Shown here: one piece after another, positions 23,431-34,180 of the stretch | How the letters are laid out: each line of letters opens with the position of its first letter | How positions within the stretch are numbered: position 1 is the first letter of the stretch | Assembly (NCBI GenBank): GCA_010015675.1 | Contig: ML976989.1 | Span: 251,828-315,827 of the forward strand | Direction: 5' to 3' | DNA: 64,000 nt | Source of the DNA: Byssothecium circinans | Lineage: Eukaryota; Ascomycota; Dothideomycetes; Pleosporales; Massarinaceae | Program-made: the position numbers and the translations under genes | The notes under the pieces: model-generated | What the model was told of the DNA's origin: nothing | What the model saw: only the letters and a program-made list of their open reading frames with translations | Databases searched by the model: none

Positions 23431-23765
23431 TTTGTCGAATGGAGCAGAGGTCTAGGGCGAGCTTCTTCGTTCCTCTGTCAGATCTAGCGTTATGTGGCAT
23501 ACTCTGGACTTGGGACGGTTCGACCTGGTATATTTCACGACTCTCAGCATATGGAAGACGGCTTCGCCGCATCCCATCGCCCAACACCATGGCGAAAAGG
23601 CTTTAGATCCAATGCTCTTTTAAAGACGACGACCTCTTTCTCCAGTCCGTGTGTTTAAAGTTTGGCGAATGGAACAGAGAGGCGAATCTCTTTTCGTTCC
23701 TCTGTCAGGTCCAGCGTTATGTGGCATACTCGGGACTAGGGACAGTTCGACCTGGTATACTTCAA
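23431..23765. repeat. Direct repeat of about 105 bp, offset 230 bp
   Basis: Blocks at 23431-23545 and 23661-23765 share CTTCGTTCCTCTGTCAG-like sequence, CTAGCGTTATGTGGCATACT or CCAGCGTTATGTGGCATACT, and GTTCGACCTGGTATA. Mismatches and small indels show the duplication is old. No gene is recognised in it. Confidence 0.6.
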
Positions 23766-24315
23766 TGATTCCAGCGTATGGAGTATGAGAGAAGCATCCC
23801 TTGCGCTCAACACAGCGCTCCGAACGCGTGTCGGCAGCACCCATGCGAAGATTAAGCGGCGGGTCGTCTATGTTGAAGAGAGTGCCAAGGGCCTGGCAAC
23901 GATCGATTTGATATTCTTCCGGGTCCAGGGCAAGCTCGTGTCCGTTAGATCCACGGTGAATACTGCGACCGAACAAGCTACACCACCCACGAATACGGCC
24001 TGACGGAAGCGAATAAGGCCGAGCGCCAGAAGGTTGCCGCGCCAGTTGGACGTTGCCCAGGTGCAAAGACGGGAGTCGTTTGGGAGGTGTGTGCTGGCGG
24101 TGCAGACGCATAACACTTTGATTGTGGACGACATATCCTGCGCAAAAAGATCTCCCGCCTGTCACAGTCTGAGGGGCGCAAACACATACACTCCAAGCGG
24201 GCGAAGGCAAAGAGGTGCTGCCGAGCGCTGGATATGAAGAAAGTATGAGCAATGTCCAAGCTTATCTGGGCGCGATGGCTGTTACCATCCTCACCATGGA
24301 GATAGCCTGACCTAA

Positions 24316-24540
24316 GAGCTAGCGACGACCAAGTTTGCGAGCTCCAACGTGCAGGGCCGCCCGGTCTATGTCGTAACCGACATGACCTCTCCACCGTGGG
24401 AGCCTGTTGAGATTCACGACAGCGGCGTGCGTATTGAGTCAGGAGATTTCGCCGAGGGCGACCATCCATACAAAATCCGCATTGGCGACGACGAATGGAT
24501 CGTGGATCCCACCCAGAGAACCAGCAACTCCTGTCTTTAA
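24316..24540 (+). pseudogene. Coding-like fragment, family unknown
   Basis: A frame with GC-rich third positions reads SSNVQGRPVYVVTDMTS, PPWEPVEIHDSGVRIESG, then DHPYKIRIGDDEWIVDPTQ, and stops at 24540. A stop lies just upstream and there is no start codon, so this is a fragment. I do not recognise the family. Confidence 0.3.
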
Positions 24541-24674
24541 TAATCGAGCGATTCTTGCTTCTGGGAATGAGAGCCAATCGCCCACGTTCCGTCGACGCTC
24601 CCGCTGCCTCGAGGGCTATCGGGTAGGACATGGGCCCCTTTGATTCCGAAACTGGATGACGCCCCAGAAATTTG

Positions 24675-24738
24675 ACAAGATCGCCGATCAAATCCTCGAA
24701 ACTGGAGATGTTCAACAAGATTGCCGATCAAATCCTCG
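24675..24738. repeat. Short tandem duplication
   Basis: GACAAGATCGCCGATCAAATCC is followed about 40 bases later by AACAAGATTGCCGATCAAATCC, both leading into CTCG. One transition separates the cores. Confidence 0.65.
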
Positions 24739-25317
24739 TACCTCGTAGCCTGAGAAGTTTGACGAGCGTTCCGACGAGGTGGTTGGCTAGGTCTCGACCT
24801 GCTTCAACCGCTGTCCAAGAGCAAAGGCATCTTGATTTACCCTGCAAACAAGGGAACAGCATTACCAGAGGCCAGCATGACGCCGAGCAAGGCCCTTCCA
24901 TGTGGCCCTCATACCCCTCATACTTCACCCCATACTGGGGTTCTTCTTTCAAGATACCTAGGTACCCCCTCTTCGTCTAACGACAGCCCATGGCGACGAT
25001 CAAGTCAATCTTTCAATACCGTAGCAGAAGGACACATCGCCACTCCTCCTCTGCGAACGAAACTTGGTCAACCACGTTGAGGTACATACCTCACAAACTT
25101 GGGGCCGACCCTACCGCGCCGTTTTTGTTTACGTGCTCGGAGAAGTGCAAAGCCCTCCAAGTGCAGAAAATCGAGGATGTGATTCGAGATGATCAAGCCG
25201 TACTGCGTGCGGCAAAGCCACCGTAGATTTCTCCATAGCCAATGCAAAGCTGTCTCGGCAGAGCACCGTAAGATCAAGCCTATTCCCCGAATAGGACGCC
25301 CGCCCGCCGTCGCCAGG

Positions 25318-26130
25318 ATGCCGACAGGCATAACAGACCTTCCCAATGAGATTGACAATCAGATTGCCAGCGTTCTCGACACCGCCAGTCTAGTCGCACT
25401 TTGCCAGGTGTCGAGACACTGGCTCAAGGTCGCTCGACCGTTTCTCTATGTCAACGTGAAGTTTACCACGCGAAGTGGTCTTGAGGTAAAGCAACTCCTT
25501 TTTCAATTCCTCAAGTACCCCGATCTTGGTGTTTGGGGCGATGATGATGTCCGGGAAGCAGAGGAAGTTCGGAGCGAGGAGGAAGAGTAGAAGTAAAAGG
25601 CTTCCTCCTCAATCTCCTGACGGACCCCGAGCTCGCGAAGAACATCAAGAGCATCAACACACAACCGTATGTCTGGCGTGATGGTCTCCAGGGAAATGAT
25701 GACGTCCAAGCAGCGGCCGGGGGAGATTTGAAGGAAGTAACTCGACGCTGAACGATGCGAAGGAGAAGCGCGAAAGAGGTTGGATCAAAATCTCATGCTC
25801 AACATTGGGATGTTAGAACTCTTCTGCGCTAGGAATCCGCACCAGAACCAGAATTCGGGTTCGCTCATCAGGAGTTGAAGACAGCAATTATGCGAAGGCT
25901 GTACGAAATGCCGCTGAGCAAAGAAGAGGTGAGCCTCATATGGATGCGTGAGACGCCGAACATGCCTTCCTGGTATGCGAAGGCGCAGGCGACAAACACT
26001 GCGACGTACTCGCTCGACCTATAATGAAGCTCCAGACGAAGTCGCCGAACTCACATCCCAGATGCTCGAAGAGGAGATTGCCTGGGCACACCTCGACGAG
26101 GACATGGAGATGGATGCACGGCTTGTTTTG
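25318..26130 (+). pseudogene. Decayed F-box protein gene
   Basis: From the ATG at 25318 the frame reads MPTGITDLPNEIDNQIASVL, DTASLVALCQVSRHWLKVAR and PFLYVNVKF, the usual start of fungal F-box proteins, which act as substrate adaptors of SCF ubiquitin ligases. The frame stops at 25590. Another frame goes on at once with FLLNLLTDPELAKNIKSIN and YVWRDGLQGNDD. Later pieces in other frames are LYEMPLSKEEVSLIWMRE, NMPSWYAKAQATNTATYS, then EVAELTSQMLEEEIAWAHL and DEDMEMDARLVL. At least two frame changes and several stops separate collinear pieces, so this is a relic. One change might be an intron, but not all. Confidence 0.5.
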
Positions 26131-28310
26131 AGTGTACATCATCGACGTGGGCAACACCTGGTACCCTACGGCCAAATCTGCGCGACAATGGACTTGAACA
26201 TGGTCTCAATTAAGCCATCGCATCTGGCCCCCAGCCTTCGAAGCGGATACTTTCGGGGACTTCAGTCCCTGATTCTGCGCTGGGCTATCCGACTTGCCAA
26301 CCCGCCCCGGGGGATTGGTCTCGCTGCATCGGTTACACCTGCTCGAAGACCTTCGAAACGGATACTTTCGAGGGCTTCGGTCGCGGGACCGTCTCTTCGG
26401 TCTCTTACTCCGTGAGCGTAGGGCTTATTTTCGAACTTTTGCGACAGTACACACTTGTGGCTCGGCTTTGCGGATGGGGTTGTTGGCATTCCTGGATTGA
26501 ACATGCAGTCAGGGGATGAAATAATGGAAGGAGTTTCCGGAACCAGGTTCTGGGGTGCTGATGGAGGATGCCAGAGCCAAAGGTGAGGGTAATGTATGCG
26601 GGGAACATGACCCAGAACCCGCTGTTCGAGGTCTCGGATGCACCTGGCGGTACACATGGGGAGTGTTTTTTTCGGATTGAGCTCAGAGTTCAAAGGTCCT
26701 GGAGGTGTGGAGTGAAGTGAACGTCGGATACATACTTCATGATTCCATAAAAAGAAGATCAGCGTTGGCCAAGCATGGGGGGTTTTGTGTTGGCGAGGTT
26801 GCGGAGGGGCTCATGGTGTGCGGTTGTTGCTATGTAGTTGCGGTATCGACGTGGTGTCTTTTTTTTTGATGAGTCGGATTCGGTGATTCTCGTGTTGTGG
26901 TGATTTTTGTTGTTAGTGTTTTAGTCTCCGTCCGAGAGCGAAGTGAAAGGAAGGAGTTACGGCTTACAATATCAACTCGATGCTTTCATAATGTTTGAGT
27001 GCACCATGATATGCCCGCTCGCACGGAACCGAATACACCGCTTCTCTCGTGAAACCAGCGTGTCGAACTAATGGCTGGAATGTTGTCGTTCCTCTTGCAA
27101 GACAATCCCCGCTCGACTTCTGGGCGGTGAAGTGAGGGGTGAGCGAAGATTTCGAGCGCAATGGAGCGTACCCAGGCGGTCAGAAATAGAGCTAAGGGTT
27201 TCGGGAACTGATGAAATAGCGGTGAACGCCTGGCAAAGGTGCCGAAGCAGAGATGCTCGAAGTGGTCAAAAAGAATATGCGGTGAGCTAGTCGAAAATGG
27301 CATACACACACAGCGGCTGTGGTTGATGGTGTTGATTGGTAGGGAGTTCGACGAGATGCCCAAATCCAGGCTGTATGAATACCCGGTCATATTAAAAAGC
27401 GTCGTTTTGAGCGGACTAGTCGCACGTATTGCTGCTGAACGCCGCGTATACACATTCATACCTCGATCTCTGCAGCTTCCGTATTCCGGAAGCGCTTTTT
27501 TCGAGCACCTCGTCAAGAGAGCTATTGAAGTCGTCTTTTTAATGCGGAGTGAACTCCTGAGTCTCCCAAGATCCGCAATTGCATCTCCTACGTTCCAAGC
27601 TCTTTCGTCTTACGTTGAAACTAGCGTCTAGGCTTTCCAGCCTAGGAAAATGAGAAGAATGTGAATGTGAGAAGTGACTGCAAAATGCTGAGAAATGCTG
27701 CTTCAAAGAAGCAGAAAATTATAAAGGCAAAGGAAAGATGGAGAATACTTACCACGCACAAAACTCACAACTACAATAAACAAAAGCATACAAATACCAC
27801 CTTTACGGATATACTGTGTGAAATGCTGCATCAAGCATCTTAAGCATTCCAAGTCCAAGAGCTGGATATGCTCTCGTGGCATAAAAACGCGAAACCATCT
27901 CAAGAGGAAGCCATTGAGAAAAATCCGGGCTTGGTCTCCAGGTTTCCAGGTCAATCCAGGTTCCAGGTTCTAGCTTCTGCGGCGCAGATAGGTCCAATCC
28001 AAGTAGCATTTCCCGCTCTCGAAGATCTGGAAAATGTGCGAGAAAGCCATGCCACGTCCAAATACATGCGGTCCAAACCTTTACTAGAGCTGTCAGCTTG
28101 CTGTCATCATTAGCCAAAGATTAATTCCTCTCCCACACTCGACCAAAAAAGGCCAGCGATTCCCGCCCTTTACCAAACATACTTGTCGCCTTCCCAAAGT
28201 CCCAACAACCCAAAAAATTACGCTAGCCTCTTCACTTCCACCATACCATCTCCCTCCTCTTTCATTCATCATCCCATCTCCCCCTCCTCTTTCAAGCTTA
28301 AAAAAAGGCC
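26131..28310. other. Gene-poor stretch
   Basis: No intact gene. GGATACTTTCGGGGACTTC near 26246 recurs as GGATACTTTCGAGGGCTTC near 26359, a small old duplication. Frames of 100-175 codons occur at 26990-27630 on both strands, but without an ATG-led coding character or domain. A T10 tract lies near 26860. Confidence 0.4.
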
Positions 28311-28560
28311 AAAAAAAGCCGGATTCTAATTGACCTAGAATCTTTAGTTACCGGTGTAACTCGTAGTTGGTCGTAGTCGGAATCGAACTCGGGACTACTA
28401 GTGGTTAGGGTTTGTTAGCAGGGTTCTTAATGTTTTGCGGAATGCGGCAACTATCTAGTGCAGAACGCTCAGCAACTATCTAACTCGGCCATTCGAGCAT
28501 ATGTCAGGGACCATTTCTGGTATGACGAAAATAAGGCCTTTCTAAGCAATATATATAGGT
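28311..28560 (-). ncRNA. tRNA-like, possible RNA polymerase III unit (copy 1)
   Basis: Read on the minus strand, in order: an AT-rich TATA-like patch (28550-28558), a leader shared with copy 2 (CTTTCTAA, CTGGTATGACGA and ATGTCAGGGACCA on the plus strand), an A-box-like TGGCCGAGTTA (28481-28491), a B-box-like AGTTCGATTCC (28379-28389), a perfect 7-bp hairpin GATTCTA/TAGAATC with a 7-base loop (28322-28342), and a T7 run (28311-28317). The B box lies inside a stem GTAGTC/GACTAC. No complete cloverleaf forms. It may be a tRNA-derived SINE, a tRNA relic or a small Pol III RNA. The inference rests on motif order and on the second copy. Confidence 0.3.
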
Positions 28561-28984
28561 GTAAAAGAGGTTGCGTGGGGCTATTAGGGATACGGGGATT
28601 TTGGGCGTGGGTGGCGCGTGTGGGTGGTAGGCGAGGTGAGGCGGGGCGTTGTTGTGTTTGCCTGCGGCTGGGCGACAACCTCTCTCTCCCTCCCTCCCCT
28701 CGCCCTTCCTCTGGTGGCGACGTTGGTGCGCTGGCGTGTTGGTATGCGGCCTTCGAGAAGCAATATCTCATTCGTAGAAGCTCGTCGCATCATCGCGCTA
28801 TTATGCTCCATCTGAGAGACAATTCCTTCTGGCGGGAGCCTCGTCGCGTCGGAGCGTCGTCATAGTTCGCCGAATACCGCGTCCTCCAGTCCTCGATCAA
28901 AAAACCGGCCGTCAACCTCGAAGGCCCAGGATGCTGCTGCATCTTCTTCTTTTGCTTCTTCTCTTCGTTCTTCTTCGAGGCGGC

Positions 28985-29640
28985 CAATGACTCCCTATGA
29001 TCCAACAACCCGCAGCAACCCCGTATTTTCATCCGTCCCTTCTCAGCTTGAGGGAATGTCCTGTCATCCCATCTCCCCTCAGCCCTGGGCAACGGGAGCT
29101 GACATTTTCCTCCTATCATCCAACAACGTGCATCAACCCCGACTCTTCCATCTCTTCGCATTTCAACGAGGTACCTCATCATGCCATCTCCCCCTATCCC
29201 TATGCAACCAAAGCTGACATTTCCCTCTTACAACCAAACGTGCATCAACCCCACCTATTTTCAGCTGGATGATATACCCCATCATCCCGTCTCTTCCTAA
29301 TCCTGTACAACAGAAGTTGCCATGTTCCTCCTTTTATCTAGCAAGCGCACTAACTCCGTCTCTCCCTCCATCTTGACAAAATACCATAGCATCCCGTCTC
29401 CCCTCAGCCCTGACCAACAGAAGCTGCCATTTCCCCCTCTTAATGCAGTAATGCGCACCAACTCTGTCTTTTCCCACATCTTCTCACAGCTCAAAGGGAC
29501 TGACCATTGTCCCATCTCCCAGCCCTCTGCAACAAAAGCTGCCAACTCCCTTTCTTTATCCCGTAAAGCGCATCGTGAGACTCTTTTCCATATCTCAGCA
29601 TCTTGACCACATTCCCACCATCCCGTCCCCCACCCAGACA
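28985..29640. repeat. Degenerate CT-rich tandem repeats, about 120-bp unit
   Basis: A block led by CATCCCATCTCCCCTCAGCC, followed by CAACAGAAGCTGCCATTTCC-like sequence and then GTGCATCAACCCCGACTCTT or GCACCAACTCTGTCTTTTCC, recurs roughly every 110-130 bases, about six times. Copies differ at many positions. The array sits between the two tRNA-like units. Open frames inside it are products of the repeat. Confidence 0.6.
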
Positions 29641-29923
29641 CAGCCAGAAAACACCACCAACTTCTCCATATCGTCCAACAACTCACCGCAATCCCCCAAA
29701 GTCCCGTCGTCCCACTCCCTCCAACCTCCGTAGCAAATGCAAAAAGAGAGTATCAAAACTCCAAAGTCCTCAAGTCCCCAAATCTCCCACTATCCTATAG
29801 CGTGCACGACCCCCCATCCGGGTCATCCCAACCCCCTTCACCCTCCATCTTCAACCCCCTCCCACCATCCCATCTTTCCCCCAATCCAAAATCCAACCAC
29901 GCCAAAAATAAAAATAAACCAGC

Positions 29924-30126
29924 AAAAAAAAATATTGGGACCCCCAGCCGGCACCTGGGGATCGTGGCTTGCCAATTAGCCAAATTCTGCGGGACTCGAA
30001 CCCACGCCGGCTAACTGTTAAATGTTAGTAAACGCTCCACTGCGACATGTCAGGGACCAGAAGGGTACAGATGACGCTGTTCCTACTGGTATGACGAGGG
30101 TTTGTCTTTCTAAATAACTTATATAC
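29924..30126 (-). ncRNA. tRNA-like, possible RNA polymerase III unit (copy 2)
   Basis: Minus-strand order: TATA-like patch (30118-30126), shared leader blocks (30106-30113, 30086-30097, 30047-30059), A-box-like TGTCGCAGTGG (30037-30047), B box GGTTCGAGTCC (29992-30002), a 9-bp hairpin GATCCCCAG/CTGGGGGTC with a 7-base loop (29939-29963), then a T9 run (29924-29932). The B box sits in a T-arm-like stem GTGGG/CCCGC, itself closed by AGTTAGCC/GGCTAATT. The 5' and 3' ends do not form a tRNA acceptor stem. Architecture parallels copy 1, but the internal sequence differs. Confidence 0.35.
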
Positions 30127-30360
30127 TGGCAAAATAAGTCTTTTGGTTGGGGTAATTTGCAGTGTGGGTGGGTGGGCGGCGAGGCGGGGCGGGGGCCTGT
30201 GGCTTAACGGCGGCGGCGTATACGGTGGGACGCGTCCATGGTACAACAACAACAACAACACCCACAGACGACGACGAGGGTAGGTCGACACCCCTGAGCT
30301 CTTCTTTTCTCCCTCGGCGACGTCGATATCAGGATCAGCTTGCTTGCAGCAACATCACCA

Positions 30361-31005
30361 TGTTGAGAGAGCCCGTCTCTCGCACACTGCCCACAGTCGA
30401 CAATTTTCGCCGCCATCACTCCATACCACATCACATCACAATAGTCTACACCCCCACCCCCTCCGAGAAGGCAGTCCTTAATGCTGCGAAAGGCCAGTCG
30501 ACTACCGGCATCATCCACATCAAGCAGCAGCAGCTGTACGTCGCCGACTTCAATACACTGCGCGATGGCGAGCTCCGCTGGGCCTACCATACCGGCTCCC
30601 GATGACTCCAGCTCGTCGACCTCCGCAGCGGGAAGCATCGGCTCCAAGACGTATTGCTCAAGAGCGGCTCCATCATGCCTTGCGACTGCCGTATCATCCA
30701 AGGTACTGCATCGAATGCAGCACAAAATCAACAAGGCCAATTCCCGCGCCCGCGAGGAGGCTTCGGCCTTGGATGTTTCCGTCAATTTGCCCCTGGATGC
30801 GACTGTTCGGCCTGAGAAGCTGTAGAGCGGCATCGAGTGTCGCGTTTAGAACGAGACCAAGGCTGGCATTGCGTTGACGAAGGATGAGATGGCAGCCGCG
30901 AAGATGCTTCATGTCAATTGCCAGTACCGTGTCGAGCGGTGCGAGCTGTTCAACATCCAAAATGGCCCGAATGACTTTCCCCTGGAGAAGCTGAAACTGC
31001 ACTGA
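30361..31005 (+). pseudogene. Broken gene with three transition-type stops
   Basis: From the ATG at 30361 (MLREPVSRTLPTVDNF) a coding-like frame runs through GIIHIKQQQLYVADFN and GELRWAYHTGSR to a TGA at 30603. It continues in the same frame with LQLVDLRSGKHRLQDVLLKS and GSIMPCDCRII. After a frame change near 30700 it reads MQHKINKANSRAREEASALD and LPLDATVRPEKL, then TAG (30823), SGIECRV, TAG (30847), NETKAGIALTKDEMAAAKML and ERCELFNIQNGPNDFPLEKL to TGA at 31003. Both TAGs become Gln and the TGA becomes Arg by a single C-to-T reversal. Family unknown. The antisense frame is open for 203 codons, but I consider it a shadow. Confidence 0.45.
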
Positions 31006-31832
31006 TGGACTTAGATTCGACCCCATACGCCGACCATCAGCCCCTTCCAAGATGCCGAATACGATGAAATGGCGAAGACGACGACCTCCCTTGCCTCCAG
31101 CCCCTGACGAACACCTCGATACACTGAACAGCGTGGAGGATGGAATGGAGGACGGAGATAAGTGGCGGAAGGCGAATAGGCGGCGGAAAATAGGGGGTAG
31201 GCGTAGGCGTAGGCGTAAGGCAGTTTTCCGAGAACAAGCTGGAACAGCACCCCAAGGACTAGCTCTTTCTCCTGTATTCCCTTTCGTCCCAGCGTTGGAG
31301 GACATTTCAGGGGCGTACAGCTACAGCTAGATAGCAGATAGACCATGAGGAGACCATACTCCTTTCTCTCCTTTAATATGTGAATGATATCCGAGCATGC
31401 CACGGCAGTGCAAAGGATGTCTTCAAGCATGCAAAATACGTGACGATTGTAATGCATCAATATGAGCATCGTGGGCCATTTAACGATTGAAAAGTCCGTG
31501 GGTGTGAGTGGGATAGCATACACCGCGCAAAAATGCGGGTTCATCTTCGCAGACTTCAGACGACGTTCCAACAACGTTAGGCGGATTTAGTGGGTCGTGT
31601 AAGTTGGTTCGAACATCAAATCCCAACTCCAGCACCTTCGGCATCAGAGACGACGCACCACGACCATACCGACTACAACACCTAAGAGCCCAAGTTGCTT
31701 GATACTCGTATCATACGCAAATCACGTTTTCTGGTTCAGCTTTAGAGAGTTTTTCTCTCCTAAAACTGAAGCTCTGCGGACATGCATGTTTGCCACAGGT
31801 GCGTTCGCCCTTTGCAAACCTTCTCGTATGCA
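31006..31832. other. Gene-poor stretch
   Basis: Contains a short TAGGCG microsatellite near 31197-31217. No gene recognised on either strand. Confidence 0.4.
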
Positions 31833-32145
31833 CAGCAGCATCTTGAATATACTGACTGCATCCCGATAGCGTCCTTCTGATGCTACGGGTCTTGCACATC
31901 ATACAGGCAGCGCTGGAGCGTGGAGCGTCGTGGTCTTTCGCGCCTCTTCGAACTCTCATCGGCAACACCTCCACGCACGTCCTCTACAGCAGCACCTTGG
32001 ATATACTGACTGCATCCTGATAGCATCCTTCTGATGCTATAGGGCTCGCGCATCATATAGGCAGCGCTGGAGCGTGGAGCGTGGAGCGTCGTGGGCTTTC
32101 ACATCTCCTCGTCTCATCGGCAACATCTCCACGCCCACCCTCTAC
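31833..32145. repeat. Tandem duplication, 155-bp unit
   Basis: CAGCAGCATCTTGAATATAC at 31833 recurs as CAGCAGCACCTTGGATATAC at 31988. Both units continue with ACTGACTGCATCC, GATGCTA and GGCAGCGCTGGAGCGTGGAG. The second has one extra GTGGAGC unit. Confidence 0.7.
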
Positions 32146-34053
32146 CTCTACGGCACCCGACATGACAACAGCAGCCTACGATTTCAAAGGCAGCATGGAG
32201 ACAAGCCTATTACGTCCATAAGGAGCGAACAGTGCTGCAGCGACGCGCTGTAGCCATCTTCTCGTTGTCGTGCGCCGGAGGTCACCCTTAGACCCCGCAC
32301 CCGCTTCATCACACAGACTTCCACAACGACCGCAATTATGAGGTACATTGCTGATCAGAGGACATAGGCAGTATTCAGAGGCAAGGAATACGGGTATGAG
32401 AAGCTCACTGGCGCGCTGTCCGCTGGAGCGCAGCGTCGAGGGCCATGGTGTCCGCTCGTCTGTTCCACGACCTCCGCGGCGACCACAACACCACAACGCC
32501 CACAGGGGGAGTAGATGAAGGCGAGTAGAGTACGAAGCTATTTTGGAAACCAACACTGACAGCGATATCTATACAGATAGCTTACACATAGGTCGGGCGC
32601 GTCAGCGGTGCCTCGTGCGGATGCCCGAAGCCGAACCTCCATCGACGCGAGCGTTGAAGCGGCACCACAACAACTCTCATATCATACAGTTGGCGGAGGG
32701 AGAGAGCCGATATCTGCCACAACAAGCGCGAGAAGAGGGAGCGAGCTGCTTCAGGGGAGCTGCTTCAGGGGTACTGCTCTTCTTCGCCGTATCCCAACGT
32801 GTGCGAAGACCCAGCGCCAAATCTTGCGGCGACACCGGTGTCGCTACGATGTGCGGAAATTTCGAACAGATCTGAAGATACGAGCTCCGGAATGCACGGC
32901 TTGAAGATGATGCCAGGCGGCTCTCAGGCGCACAGTAAGGCGAGCAGGGAATACAGACACCGTTTCAGAGACAGGACAATATCGAAGGCCACGAAGCACA
33001 CAGCAGGAGACTATCGTGCGCAAAGCCATCTGGAAGAATTCAAGAATGGTGTCTCGATTAACAGCATCTCCAGGTTCATAGCTCTTTCCTCAACGAGCAA
33101 AGTCGAAAAAGATCATGCGAGCGGGACAGTCGATGTGGATACTGAAGGAAGGAGATCGATGTATGGTTGGAGAACATCGGCGAAAGAGCTATGTTTGCGG
33201 TTCATAACTTGAAGCGAGGAGCGACCGTGATATTCCGGAGCGGCATGAAGATATCGAGGCACAAAGATAATGGCACTGAGGTTCCATGACTGCAGGGCAA
33301 GGCTTTCGGGCTGGAAAGGATACCTTAACTGACACTGCAATAGATGACGGATGAAGGAGTGCCATTCGCAAGCCTCTGCGTGATCATTCGACAATGGAAT
33401 GGCTGTCCGCGAGGGCACTCAAAGACTAAGTCAAGCCAGCGCGTATGATGTCAGGCGGTAAACCCATCTCATGTTGGTCGCGGCGAACACATTTGGCATT
33501 GAAGCGACCCGTATCATCTCATGTCGGAAGTAACCATCGCGTTCCACGGAGAAGGAGTTATGCATCCTATATGGAAAATGCATGGTACTAGCGTTTTTGG
33601 CGGACAGAAAGAGCTTGGATTCTAGGGCCTGGAAGAGAAGGAAATACTCTAAGCATCTCGAGAAAGGAAAGAGCTAGAATTGGATCCAAGGGTTACCAGA
33701 GAAAGCCGCTGGGTGAATGGCAATGCCGACGTTGTTGCCAGGTTTGCCGGAGATCCAGGTGCTGGCGACTTCGAACAATTCCTGCAGGATGAAACTGCAA
33801 ATTCGTATGCTCGGTGTCCCGGATGAGCATACGCCATCCCGGCATCCTCCTTCCGACCGGTCCACGCATCAACGATGAGCGAGATTGTAGAGTCATGCGC
33901 TTCACCTTGGAATGAGCATGCAGCATTCCAGTGTTGCTCTTGTCCTGACCACATACGGCACAACAGCTATGGTGCAGATCGCCATCCGCTGAAGCATAAA
34001 CTCGGGTTCCGTCTTCACGAACACATTCCGCGATGGAGAACACCAATACCTAG
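32146..34053. other. Gene-poor stretch
   Basis: No intact gene. Frames of 100-137 codons exist on both strands without domains or splice structure. Confidence 0.4.
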
Positions 34054-34180
34054 ACTATCTCTTGCTCTAGCGTTATAGCCAGACGAGTGTCCTCCATTGA
34101 GCGCGATGGATAACACCTGCACCTAAACACTATCTCTTACTCTGGCATGGAAGCCAGACGGGTGTTATCCGATGAGTGTT
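34054..34180. repeat. Tandem duplication, 75-bp unit
   Basis: ACTATCTCTTGCTCT and AGCCAGACGAGTGT at 34054 recur as ACTATCTCTTACTCT and AGCCAGACGGGTGT at 34129, with scattered mismatches. Confidence 0.6.

Noticed and set aside
27803..28117. 104-codon minus-strand frame (WTACIWTWHGFLAHFPDLRE)
   Set aside because: Begins with TTG; overlapping frame on the other strand is equally long; no domain.
30694..31305. 203-codon minus-strand frame
   Set aside because: It lies opposite a plus-strand relic with better codon character; no domain recognised.
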